NCBI GenBank assembly: GCA_013298715.1
Contig: JAAFIQ010000014.1
Coordinates: 1-64,000 of the forward strand
Source: Bacteroidota bacterium
GTDB lineage: Bacteria; Bacteroidota; Bacteroidia; B-17B0; Aurantibacillaceae
Direction of reading: 5' to 3'
Length of the DNA: 64,000 nt
In this document: positions 42,958 to 51,830 of the stretch, piece after piece
Layout of the letters: each line of letters begins with the position of its first letter
How positions within the stretch are numbered: the first letter of the stretch is position 1
Notes under the pieces: model-generated
Database searches by the model: none
Seen by the model: only the letters and a program-made list of their open reading frames with translations
Told to the model about the DNA's origin: nothing
Program-made: the position numbers and the translations under genes

Positions 42958-43917
42958 TTAGTTTTTCGAAAATTTGAAATTAAACTTTTGGTTAATTAAA
43001 ATTAGGTATCCCGCAATACTTGGTAAAACAATATTTAAAAGCCAAATTAAGATACCGCTTAATACCATTTCTAAATTGCTTAAACCACAATTGCTAAATA
43101 CTATTAGGGCTATAGATGCTCTAATTGCAGGTTCTATAAAACTTATCATTGGAATAATAGTCGTAATTAAAAAATACATGGCAATTCCAACAACTAAATT
43201 AACTGAAAAATCAATCGCTGAGATTGCAAAAATAACTAGTAAAAATTGTGCGATAAATACAAAATAACGTAATATTGAGTAGCCGAATAAAAGCGAGATC
43301 AGTTTTCTTGAAAGGGAAAATTCAAAATGTTCGTTTGTTTTATTAATTTTTTTTGTAACAAACTTTAGCAACCATTTTATTTTAACCAACGAAATAACAA
43401 ATGCTATAAATACAATAACAGCAAGGCTTAGCGTAACATAAACTATAATTTTGTTTTGCGAAAAAGTACCCAAACTTATTAGAATCGAAGCGCTTCCGGC
43501 AAGTATGGTTATGCATAATTGAAACATGCCATTTACAAAATGCAGAACGGTAATTTTACTTCTATTTTGTTGCTGAAAAAAGAAAATTTTGGCAACAAAT
43601 TCTGTCGCTCTACCTGGCGCTAAGTTTCCCAAGCAAATTCCAGACAATATACTTTTGTATGCCGTTGTAAAACTAATCTCTTCTATTTGCTCTGTAATTT
43701 TTTTCCACTTTAGTGCTTCCATCCCCCAATTTATGGGAATTAAAAGCGCCGCAAGAACAAGTAATAGAATATTACTTGGATGTAAAAATGTGTTCGCTAA
43801 AATAGAGAGATTTTCTACTGTAAAATCTTTTTGTAGTTTGTACCCAATTACTCCTAAACAAAGTAAACCAAGCAAGAGTTTTAAAGCTATTGAAAGTATT
43901 TTTTTATTGCCTAACAA
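42958..43917 (-). CDS. Lysylphosphatidylglycerol synthase TM-like / flippase-like membrane protein (UPF0104)
   Basis: The protein has about eight membrane helices and the family hallmarks [12 protein letters not shown] near the N-terminus and [18 protein letters not shown], followed by [15 protein letters not shown] near the C-terminus. The ORF track extends to 44043, but that part is antisense to the conserved ruvC N-terminus. I prefer the TTG at 43915-43917 ([10 protein letters not shown]), which leaves 22 bp to ruvC. It is probably the first gene of the four-gene leftward operon. The start is uncertain. Confidence 0.78.
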   Translation of the reverse strand: MLGNKKILSIALKLLLGLLCLGVIGYKLQKDFTVENLSILANTFLHPSNILLLVLAALLIPINWGMEALKWKKITEQIEEISFTTAYKSILSGICLGNLAPGRATEFVAKIFFFQQQNRSKITVLHFVNGMFQLCITILAGSASILISLGTFSQNKIIVYVTLSLAVIVFIAFVISLVKIKWLLKFVTKKINKTNEHFEFSLSRKLISLLFGYSILRYFVFIAQFLLVIFAISAIDFSVNLVVGIAMYFLITTIIPMISFIEPAIRASIALIVFSNCGLSNLEMVLSGILIWLLNIVLPSIAGYLILINQKFNFKFSKN

Positions 43918-43939
43918 ATTCGTTAAATTTACACTAATT

Positions 43940-44497
43940 ATGCCACTTAACGATAGAATTATTTTAGGAATAGACCCTGGAACGGTGATAATGGGATATG
44001 GCATTATACATATTGAAAGTAATATTGTAAAACCTATAGGCATTGGTGTTATTAAGCTTGATAAATATGAAGAACACGCGGATAGGTTAAAAAAGATATT
44101 TGAACGTACAGTTGGAATAATAGAAGAGTTTAAACCAGATGAACTAGCAATTGAAGCCCCCTTTTTTGGAAAAAATGTTCAATCCATGCTTAAATTAGGA
44201 AGAGCTCAAGGCGTGGCAATTGCGGCAGCTTTGAGTAAAAATATACCAATTACAGAGTATTCTCCTAAAAAAATTAAAATGAGTATTACCGGTAATGGTA
44301 ATGCAAGTAAAGAACAAGTTGCCGCCATGCTACAACAAATTTTAGGTATTAAAAAAGAACAAGAGTATTTAGATGCTACAGATGCCTTGGGCGCTGCATT
44401 GTGCCATTTCTATCAAAACAAAAACCCACAAGCCGGACAAAAATCATACACAGGCTGGAAGGCATTTTTAGCAGATAATCCTAAAAGGAAGGGTTAA
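43940..44497 (+). CDS. ruvC: Crossover junction endodeoxyribonuclease RuvC
   Basis: This enzyme is the Holliday-junction resolvase. The start is set at the ATG before [14 protein letters not shown], because the family begins there; the longer ORF-track start would add 117 foreign residues. Catalytic acidic residues lie in GIDPGT, AIEAPFF and [10 protein letters not shown], all present. The length of 185 aa is normal. The gene is head-to-head with the flippase-like gene and 22 bp from its proposed start. Confidence 0.95.
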   Translation: MPLNDRIILGIDPGTVIMGYGIIHIESNIVKPIGIGVIKLDKYEEHADRLKKIFERTVGIIEEFKPDELAIEAPFFGKNVQSMLKLGRAQGVAIAAALSKNIPITEYSPKKIKMSITGNGNASKEQVAAMLQQILGIKKEQEYLDATDALGAALCHFYQNKNPQAGQKSYTGWKAFLADNPKRKG

Positions 44498-44619
44498 GGT
44501 ATTTTTAATTTCAAATAATACGTAAAATCTTGCACTTAATAAACAAGTCCCTTCGTCTTATAGAACACTCCATTTTTATCTTTTTAATCAGTGCACCTTT
44601 GATTAAAATTTTAATAAAA

Positions 44620-47600
44620 ATGAAAAAGTTAAATGGTATTTGTGTTTTGCTAATTAGTGTTATAACATTTTTTGTTATTCAAGCATGTTCTCAATTTCGT
44701 CCAAAAGTTAAAGATATCAATCCAGCTTTTGGGCAATACATTTCTGGCTATACATCAGGCATGGTTAGCCGAAAAACCACAATCAGAATAGAATTAACTA
44801 ACAGTTTTACTTTTGCAAGTACTAAAAAAAATGGTGTTGCACAAACTACATTAGCAATAAATGCAATCTTACCAGATTCCAATTTGGTAAAAGATATTTT
44901 TTCGTTTAGCCCTTCAATTAAAGGAAGAACAATTTGGGTAAGTGATAGGGTTATAGAATTTATTCCTGATAATCCATTAGCCATTAATCAGTTTTATCAA
45001 GCTGAGTTTAAACTTGATGAACTTTTAGATGTGAGCAGCGAATTTGAAACGTTTCATTTTCAATTCTCCACTTTCCCTCAAAATTTATTTGTTACAACAG
45101 ATGGTTTAAGGGCTTACGATGAATACAATATTGAGTGGCAAAAAATTTCTGGAAAAATTACTACATCCGATTATGAAGACACCGCAGCAATAAGAAAAAC
45201 TATTACCGCTAAACAAGATGGAAAACTATTGCCTATAGATTTAGCTTTTAGTTATACAGCCAACGAATACTATTTTCAAATTGATAGTATTGAGCGTAGA
45301 ACCAGAGCAGGTAAAGTGACCGTTTCGTGGGATGGCGCGTTAATTAATGCACAGCAGAAAGGAAGTAAAGAAATAATAGTACCTGGTTTAGGCGATTTCT
45401 CTGTAACAGAGGCTAAAGTAATCGATAACGAAGACCAACATATAGAAATAACACTTAGCGATCCGATTTATTACAATCAAAATTTAAAAGGAATTATAGC
45501 ACTTGCTGGTATTGATAATTTAACCTATGCTATAGAGGCCAATATTGTAAAAGTATTTTTACCAAACCGAATTGTAGGTGTAAAAGAACTTAATGTAAAC
45601 ACCGGAATTAAAAATTTTAAAGGTTATAAAATGAATAACGCATTTATTACTGTACTTGAGTTTCAAGAGCCTCGCCCATTGGTGCGTATTAAAGGTAACG
45701 GTTGTATTCTGCCAAATTCAAATGGTTTAATTTTTCCTTTTGAAGCAATTAGTTTAAAAGCTGTAGATGTTCGCATTGTTAAAATTTATGAAAACAATGT
45801 TCACCAATTTTTGCAAGTAAACGATTTGAACGGAGAGTCGGGTTTGGCGCGAGTTGGAAAAGTAATTACAGAAAAGAAAATTGATTTAAACACAGATAAA
45901 AGAATAAATTTAAAACAATGGAATACACATGTAATAGATTTAGGAAAATTAATAACCCCCGACCCAGGTTCAATTTATAGAGTAAGTATTAAGTACAATA
46001 AATCGTATGCACTATGTGATTGTGACACAACAGAAAATACTTCTAGTAACGAAACTGGTTTGTTAAGTAGTTTGCGAGATTCTTGGAACGAAGACGATTG
46101 GCACAGCTATAGTTTTGAAAACGGATATGATACCTGGGATTATTCTGATAATTACGAACCATGCAATGAAAATTATTATTATGGGAAAGCGGTTAGCAGA
46201 AATATTTTAGCGTCAGATATTGGTTTAATTTACAAATTGGATGATAATAAAACCGCACATGCATTTGCAACAAATATGGTTACAGCAAAACCATTAGCAG
46301 GAACAGTGATTGAATATTACGACTACACAAAACAACTAATTGGTTCTGGGACTTGCGATGCAAGCGGTATGTTAGCCGTGCAGCTAAAGCGGAAACCGTT
46401 TTTAATGCTTGCAAAATATGGCAAACAGCGTGGCTATTTAAAATTACAAGATGGCGAGGCAAACTCGTTAAGCAAATTTGATGTTGATGGAGAGGTTGTA
46501 CAAAAAGGCATTAAAGGTTTTATATATGGCGAACGGGGCGTTTGGCGTCCAGGTGATTCTTTATACCTTAATTTTATTTTGGAAGATAAAGAAAATGGTT
46601 TACCACAAAATCACCCTGTAAAATTTGAATTACAAGATCCTAACGGACAAATAATTTATCAAACTACAAAAACTAATCACGTAAATAGAACATACAGTTT
46701 TAGAATTTCTACTTCTACCGAAGCTATTACAGGAAATTACAACGCAACAGTAAAAGTTGGTAACCGAACTTTTTCTGAAAACATTAAAATAGAAACAATA
46801 AAACCTAATCGCTTAAAAATAAATTTAAATTTTGGTGATAATGTATTAGCTGACACTACCGCCAAACTGCAGGTAAAATGGCTGCATGGCGCAATAGCAA
46901 AAAATTTACACGCCTTAGTTAACGTTTCTGTTAATCAAACTAAAACAACTTTCGTAAGTTATTCTGACTATGTATTTGATTCACCACTTAGAAATTATTA
47001 TTCTGATGCTGATTATGTGTTTGATGGAAATTTAAATGATAAAGGTGAGGCAACTATCAAAACGTCTTTATCAAAAAAAATTGCAGCACCAGGTATGTTA
47101 AGAGCAACATACATTACAAAAGTATTTGAAGAGGGCGGAGATTTTAGTATTGATAGATTTACCACAAAATACTCTCCTTATAACACTTATGTTGGTTTGC
47201 ATGTACCAAAAAATAAAGGTTATGATGAAGCGCTTGAAACCGGTGTAAATTACAAATTTGATGTAGCAACAGTAAATCGATTAGGAAAACCCGCACAAGC
47301 AAAAAAATTGCAGATAAAAATTTATAAAATGGAATGGCGTTGGTGGTACGAAAAGGGAAGTGAAGAGCTTTCAAGCTATATTTCTCGTTCAAGCACCATC
47401 GTATTAAAAGACACGCTTTTAAAATCAATTGATGGTAAAGCAACTTTCAATTTTAAAGTAAATTATCCTGAGTATGGTCGTTATTTAATTACGGCAACAG
47501 ATTTGGAAGGTGGTCACCAAACAGGACAAGTTATTTATATAGACTGGCCATACTGGAATCGTGCCAATAGAAGTGAAAATGAAAACGCATCAATGCTTAA

Positions 47601-50235
47601 TTTTTCATGCGATAAAGAAAAATACAGTACTGGTGAAAACGTAAAACTTTCCTTCCCTTCTCCATCAGAAGGATTGGCGCTAGTAAGCATAGAATCTGTT
47701 ACCAAAGTGATTAAGAAATTTTGGATTCCTACCAAGAAAGGAGAAACTACCTATCAATTCCCAGTTACAGCAGATATGACTCCCAATGCCTATGTGCATG
47801 TTACCTTAATGCAACCCCATGCCAATACAAAAAACGATTTACCTATTCGCATGTATGGTTTAGTGCCTATAAGCGTTGATAATCCTGCAACTCATTTATT
47901 CCCTGAAATAAAAATGAATGATGTGATAAAACCAGAAAGTATAACGCATATAAAAATAAAAGAAAAAACAGGTAAAAAAATGACTTATACTGTTGCAATG
48001 GTTGATGAAGGGTTATTAGACTTAACACGCTATAAAACACCGCAACCACACACTACATTTTATGCCAAAGAAGCATTAGGCGTAAAAACGTGGGACATGT
48101 TTAATTCGGTTATTGGAGCGTTTGCAGGCAAACTAGATAAATTAATAAGCATTGGCGGAGATGGTGATGGTGCTGGCGGGAAAGGGATTAAAGCAAATAG
48201 ATTTAATCCAATGGTTAAATTTATGGGACCTTTTGTTTTAGAAGCTGGTTCAGAAAATGAACATAAAATCGAAATTCCAAATTATGTGGGTTCGGTAAGA
48301 GTAATGGTAGTTGCAAATTACAACGGCGCGTATGGTAGTTCTGAAAAAGCTGTTGCTGTTAGAAAACCTTTAATGGTGCTTGCTACACTACCTCGCGTGT
48401 TGGGACCAAAAGAAACCGTGAGCCTACCTGTAACTATTTTCGCAATGGAAAAACACGTGAAAGATGTAAAAGTAAATATTGAAGTAAATAATTTATTGTT
48501 GCCAGAAGGTGCTATTGAGCAAACTATTCATTTTAGTGAAGTTGGCGATGAGGTTATAAACTTTAAATTAAATGTTGCCGAAAAAACTGGCATAGCAAAA
48601 GTAAAGGTTACTGCAATTAGCGGAAAAGAAAAAGCAACACAAGAAATAGAATTAGATGTAAGGACTGCAAACCCAAAAGTTGTAGAAGGTTTTGAAACAG
48701 TTGTTGAATCAGGCAATACATGGGATGCGGCTGTTGCTTTGAAAGGGGTTTATGGAACAAACAAAGTAACATTAGAGCTTTCAAGTATACCAGCATTGGG
48801 ATTAGAAAAACGATTGGATTATTTAATTCAATACCCACATGGTTGTATTGAACAAACAATATCATCAATTTTTCCGCAACTATTTGTAATTAATTTAATG
48901 GAGTTAAACGCAGAGCAAAAGAAAAAAATTAATGCGCATGTTAAAGCAGGATTAAAACGTTTACAGTTGTTTCAAACAGCTAATGGTGGCTTTTCTTATT
49001 GGCCAGGTGAAGCTTACGAAAGTGATTGGGGCAGTAACTATGCAGGACATTTTATGATTGAGGCAGAAAAAGCGGGTTTTAGTTTGCCTGTGAATATGAA
49101 AAGCAAATGGATTAATTACCAACAAAGTCAAGCAAAAAATTGGTCAATGTCTAACACAACTTATTCTCATCCTCATGGTTCTGAGTCTAATCAACTCATT
49201 CAAGCATATAGGCTGTATGTGTTGGCGCTTAGTGGTAATGCAGAATTGGGAGCAATGAACAGATTGCGTGAAGAAAAAAATGTAGCCCTAGCCGCCAAAT
49301 GGCGATTAGCAGCAGCTTATGAACTAATTGGTCAGCACGAGGTAGCCTTGCAATTAATAAAAGGCTTACCTATTAAAGTTAATCCTTATAAAGAATTAAC
49401 ATGTGCTTATGGTTCTGAAAGAAGGGATGCCGCAATGATTTTGGAAACATTGAGTTTATTAAATGAAAATTTTAAAGCAAATGAAATTGCAAAAGAAGTA
49501 ACCTTGAACTTAAATTCTGATAAATGGATGAGTACACAAGAAACTGCTTACTCCTTATTGGCTATGTGTGTGTATGCAGGTGTGAAGAATACCACTACGG
49601 AGTTAAATTTTTCTTATTCATTAAATGGCGGTGCTGAAACAAACAAAAGTGCGAATAGTAGAATTAGTCAAGTTAAATTTTCTGATGCGGAAATAAATAA
49701 AACGGCTACAATCAAGTTTAAAAACACTGGGAAATCGAAATTATATGCAAAACTACTTGTTGAGGGTGTTCCGTTAATAGATGATAAATCAAGTAGCGCA
49801 AATAATTTAAAAATGGAGGTCGTTTACAAGAATATGAAAGGCCAAGTAATACAACCAGATAAAATTATTCAAGGCACCGATTTTATGGCAGTAGTAACTA
49901 TTTCAAACCTAGGCACAAAAGGTAATTTACATGAAATGGCCTTGAATCAAATTTTTCCGAGTGGTTGGGAGATTCATAACAGTAGAATGGATGATAACGG
50001 TACAGCGAGCATGGCAAGGTATGAGGATATAAGGGATGATAGAGTTTTCAGTTATTATGAATTAAGTAAAAATACCAGCAAAACATTTGTTGTAAAATTA
50101 AATGCAACATACTTAGGAAAATTTTATTTACCAACAGTATACAGCGAAGCCATGTATGATAATTTAATTAATGCTAAAGTGCCAGGCAGATGGGTAGAGG
50201 TGGTGAAGGAGGATGTAACCGTTGCAAAGAAGTAG
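44620..50235 (+). CDS. Alpha-2-macroglobulin family lipoprotein
   Basis: This is a giant periplasmic protease trap (about 1870 aa). I choose the ATG at 44620 (MKKLNGICVLLISV...) because it gives a lipoprotein signal ending VIQACSQF; the upstream ORF extension is not signal-like. Several MG-type beta-sandwich domains and the bait region come first. A complement-like thioester domain follows, with YPHGCIEQTISSIFPQL supplying the CxEQ thioester, then a TED alpha-toroid (QTANGGFSYWPGE). Bacterial A2M often accompanies PBP1C, and pbpC lies 5 kb downstream. It likely guards the envelope against exogenous proteases. Confidence 0.93.
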   Translation: MKKLNGICVLLISVITFFVIQACSQFRPKVKDINPAFGQYISGYTSGMVSRKTTIRIELTNSFTFASTKKNGVAQTTLAINAILPDSNLVKDIFSFSPSIKGRTIWVSDRVIEFIPDNPLAINQFYQAEFKLDELLDVSSEFETFHFQFSTFPQNLFVTTDGLRAYDEYNIEWQKISGKITTSDYEDTAAIRKTITAKQDGKLLPIDLAFSYTANEYYFQIDSIERRTRAGKVTVSWDGALINAQQKGSKEIIVPGLGDFSVTEAKVIDNEDQHIEITLSDPIYYNQNLKGIIALAGIDNLTYAIEANIVKVFLPNRIVGVKELNVNTGIKNFKGYKMNNAFITVLEFQEPRPLVRIKGNGCILPNSNGLIFPFEAISLKAVDVRIVKIYENNVHQFLQVNDLNGESGLARVGKVITEKKIDLNTDKRINLKQWNTHVIDLGKLITPDPGSIYRVSIKYNKSYALCDCDTTENTSSNETGLLSSLRDSWNEDDWHSYSFENGYDTWDYSDNYEPCNENYYYGKAVSRNILASDIGLIYKLDDNKTAHAFATNMVTAKPLAGTVIEYYDYTKQLIGSGTCDASGMLAVQLKRKPFLMLAKYGKQRGYLKLQDGEANSLSKFDVDGEVVQKGIKGFIYGERGVWRPGDSLYLNFILEDKENGLPQNHPVKFELQDPNGQIIYQTTKTNHVNRTYSFRISTSTEAITGNYNATVKVGNRTFSENIKIETIKPNRLKINLNFGDNVLADTTAKLQVKWLHGAIAKNLHALVNVSVNQTKTTFVSYSDYVFDSPLRNYYSDADYVFDGNLNDKGEATIKTSLSKKIAAPGMLRATYITKVFEEGGDFSIDRFTTKYSPYNTYVGLHVPKNKGYDEALETGVNYKFDVATVNRLGKPAQAKKLQIKIYKMEWRWWYEKGSEELSSYISRSSTIVLKDTLLKSIDGKATFNFKVNYPEYGRYLITATDLEGGHQTGQVIYIDWPYWNRANRSENENASMLNFSCDKEKYSTGENVKLSFPSPSEGLALVSIESVTKVIKKFWIPTKKGETTYQFPVTADMTPNAYVHVTLMQPHANTKNDLPIRMYGLVPISVDNPATHLFPEIKMNDVIKPESITHIKIKEKTGKKMTYTVAMVDEGLLDLTRYKTPQPHTTFYAKEALGVKTWDMFNSVIGAFAGKLDKLISIGGDGDGAGGKGIKANRFNPMVKFMGPFVLEAGSENEHKIEIPNYVGSVRVMVVANYNGAYGSSEKAVAVRKPLMVLATLPRVLGPKETVSLPVTIFAMEKHVKDVKVNIEVNNLLLPEGAIEQTIHFSEVGDEVINFKLNVAEKTGIAKVKVTAISGKEKATQEIELDVRTANPKVVEGFETVVESGNTWDAAVALKGVYGTNKVTLELSSIPALGLEKRLDYLIQYPHGCIEQTISSIFPQLFVINLMELNAEQKKKINAHVKAGLKRLQLFQTANGGFSYWPGEAYESDWGSNYAGHFMIEAEKAGFSLPVNMKSKWINYQQSQAKNWSMSNTTYSHPHGSESNQLIQAYRLYVLALSGNAELGAMNRLREEKNVALAAKWRLAAAYELIGQHEVALQLIKGLPIKVNPYKELTCAYGSERRDAAMILETLSLLNENFKANEIAKEVTLNLNSDKWMSTQETAYSLLAMCVYAGVKNTTTELNFSYSLNGGAETNKSANSRISQVKFSDAEINKTATIKFKNTGKSKLYAKLLVEGVPLIDDKSSSANNLKMEVVYKNMKGQVIQPDKIIQGTDFMAVVTISNLGTKGNLHEMALNQIFPSGWEIHNSRMDDNGTASMARYEDIRDDRVFSYYELSKNTSKTFVVKLNATYLGKFYLPTVYSEAMYDNLINAKVPGRWVEVVKEDVTVAKK

Positions 50236-50251
50236 TTAAAAAGAATTTTGG

Positions 50252-50261
50252 AAAGGAGGTG
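50252..50261 (+). promoter_or_regulatory. Perfect Shine-Dalgarno (AAAGGAGGTG)
   Basis: GAAAGGAGGTG complements at least ten bases of the conserved 3' end of 16S rRNA and lies 8 nt before the ATG of a 48-codon ORF. Strong Shine-Dalgarno sites are very rare in Bacteroidota; I saw no other start-proximal one in this window. Confidence 0.75.
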
Positions 50262-50269
50262 TATAATTT

Positions 50270-50416
50270 ATGAGTAAAGTAAATCAAAATAGTAGAGGAG
50301 ATAATAGTCAACGTTCTATTGTAAAGAATCCCAATAATAATGACTATAAACTGAACAACGATAAGAGATCAGTTCAATTAAATAACACTAAAGCAACTTC
50401 AAAAAAAGGAAAGTAG
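50270..50416 (+). CDS. 48-aa Asn-rich basic micro-protein
   Basis: This ORF is missed by the ORF track. It begins MSKVNQNSRGDNSQRS, contains KNPNNNDYK, and ends TSKKGK before TAG. It is strongly hydrophilic with about 20% Asn and many Lys/Arg, no Cys and no membrane helix, so it is likely disordered. It starts 8 nt after an unusually perfect Shine-Dalgarno, 34 bp after the alpha-2-macroglobulin stop, and ends 46 bp before the CHAP gene. The function is unknown. High-level translation is the main inference. Confidence 0.65.
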   Translation: MSKVNQNSRGDNSQRSIVKNPNNNDYKLNNDKRSVQLNNTKATSKKGK

Positions 50417-50449
50417 TTAAACCACTAAAGAGGGGGCGCAAGTCCTATC

Positions 50450-50467
50450 TGCATTTAGTTCAATGCA
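50450..50467 (+). promoter_or_regulatory. Small hairpin covering the CHAP gene start
   Basis: TGCATT (50450-50455) and AATGCA (50462-50467) form a 6-bp stem with a 6-nt loop. The first ATG of the CHAP ORF (50463) lies inside the stem and the alternative ATG (50469) just after it, so the structure could affect start choice. Confidence 0.3.
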
Positions 50468-51065
50468 AATGAAAAAAAGAATAAAAATAGTTGTTATACT
50501 AGTAAGCCTTGTGGCGCTTTCTTATGGCGTTTTTAAATTTGTTACCAACATCAATCCAAACCCAAAACATTTTGTTGGTGAAAAATTAGATAGCTTGCAT
50601 GGTGTTTATGTTTTTTACAATGGTGGTATTGGAAATGTTGAAGGACGTAACCTTGCTGCAGATGGCTACAATTTAGGTTTGAGGTATCAATGTGTGGAAT
50701 TTGTTAAACGTTATTACTACCAACATTTCAACCATAAAATGCCTGACACTTATGGTAATGCAAAAGATTTTTTCGATACCAATGTTTTAGATGGAAAGCT
50801 AAACACGAAGCGTGATTTAATTCAGTTTACAAATCCTAGTATAACACAACCACAAATAGGCGATTTGCTTATCATGGCTGGAAATGGAGGAAATCCATAC
50901 GGACACGTAGCAATTATTTCTGAAGTTAATTCTAGTTCTATAGAAATAATTCAACAAAACCCAGGCCCATATGCCGATTCAAGAGCTACGTTTTCGTTAA
51001 GTAAAAATAACATTACTTTTTTGATTGAAAGCGATAGAATATTGGGATGGCTTAGAATGAAGTAG
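50463..51065 (+). CDS. CHAP-domain amidase/peptidase
   Basis: An N-terminal membrane anchor or signal (IKIVVILVSLVALSYGVFKFV) is followed by a CHAP domain. Catalytic Cys lies in RYQCVEFVKRYY and His in YGHVAIISEV, with GDLLIMAG between them and a supporting IIQQNPG. CHAP enzymes cleave peptidoglycan cross-peptides or related amides. The start could be 50463 or, six bases on, 50469 (MKKRIKIV). It lies downstream of the A2M gene and micro-ORF and converges on the LytTR gene. Confidence 0.85.
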   Translation: MQMKKRIKIVVILVSLVALSYGVFKFVTNINPNPKHFVGEKLDSLHGVYVFYNGGIGNVEGRNLAADGYNLGLRYQCVEFVKRYYYQHFNHKMPDTYGNAKDFFDTNVLDGKLNTKRDLIQFTNPSITQPQIGDLLIMAGNGGNPYGHVAIISEVNSSSIEIIQQNPGPYADSRATFSLSKNNITFLIESDRILGWLRMK

Positions 51066-51075
51066 AATTAATTTT

Positions 51076-51819
51076 TTACAACTCCTCTAACATTTTAATT
51101 ACCTCAGGTCGTTTTCTTGTAGATACGGGAACAGTGCTTCCATCGGTCATGCTTATATAGCCGCCATCTGTTTTTACAAATTCTTTAATGTATTTTGTAT
51201 TTACTAAATGCGATTGATGTACTCTGTAAAACCCTTGTTCACTCAATAAATCTTCAAATTCTTTTAGTGTTTTTGTAACCAACATTTTTTTACCATTCGT
51301 AAAAAAGAATTCAGTATAATTTACATTGCTTTCGCAACGAATAATATCGCTTATGTTTACAATATGTATTTTGTCTTGCGAATGTAGCGCCAAACGTTGA
51401 TGCGCTTTATGTGTATTTTTTAAAGTTTCGTTTAGTAATTTATAGTTTGCATTTTCGTTTGGTCTTTGTAACTTAAATTTTTCTAAAGCGCTTACTAATT
51501 CGTCTGGGTCTACCGGTTTTAATAAGTAGTCTATTGCAGCATAACGAAAAGCTTTAATGGCATGCGCATCAGAAGCAGTTATAAAAATTATTTTAAAATT
51601 AATTTCACCTAAAATGTCTAGTAAATCAAAGCCACTCCCATCTTGCATTTGTATATCTAAAAACAAAATATCTGGTTTTGTGGTTTTTAAAAGTTTCGCG
51701 CCTTCTACTACACCGTTAGCTTCACCAATTATTGTAATATCTGGAGCGTAAACATTCAAATCTTTTTTTAAGGTTATGCGTGCTTGTTCTATATCGTCTA
51801 TTATAATTGCTTTAATCAT
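51076..51819 (-). CDS. LytTR-family response regulator
   Basis: A receiver domain (residues 1-120) has the phosphoacceptor in ILFLDIQMQDGSGF and the conserved Lys in YLLKPVDPDE. A LytTR DNA-binding domain follows (about 145-247; FYRVHQSHLVNTKYIKEF). The length of 247 aa is standard. It sits 11 bp downstream of the sensor kinase gene on the same strand, making a two-component pair. Targets are not identifiable; the flanking cell-wall genes are candidates by position only. Confidence 0.93.
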   Translation of the reverse strand: MIKAIIIDDIEQARITLKKDLNVYAPDITIIGEANGVVEGAKLLKTTKPDILFLDIQMQDGSGFDLLDILGEINFKIIFITASDAHAIKAFRYAAIDYLLKPVDPDELVSALEKFKLQRPNENANYKLLNETLKNTHKAHQRLALHSQDKIHIVNISDIIRCESNVNYTEFFFTNGKKMLVTKTLKEFEDLLSEQGFYRVHQSHLVNTKYIKEFVKTDGGYISMTDGSTVPVSTRKRPEVIKMLEEL

Positions 51820-51830
51820 ATACTTGTTTT

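Noticed and set aside
43589-43939. N-terminal extension of the RuvC ORF
   Set aside because: The extra 117 residues are antisense to the conserved flippase-like gene, and RuvC begins directly before its catalytic GIDPGT motif.
44530-44619. Longer start of the alpha-2-macroglobulin ORF
   Set aside because: It would bury a clear lipoprotein signal sequence that starts at 44620.
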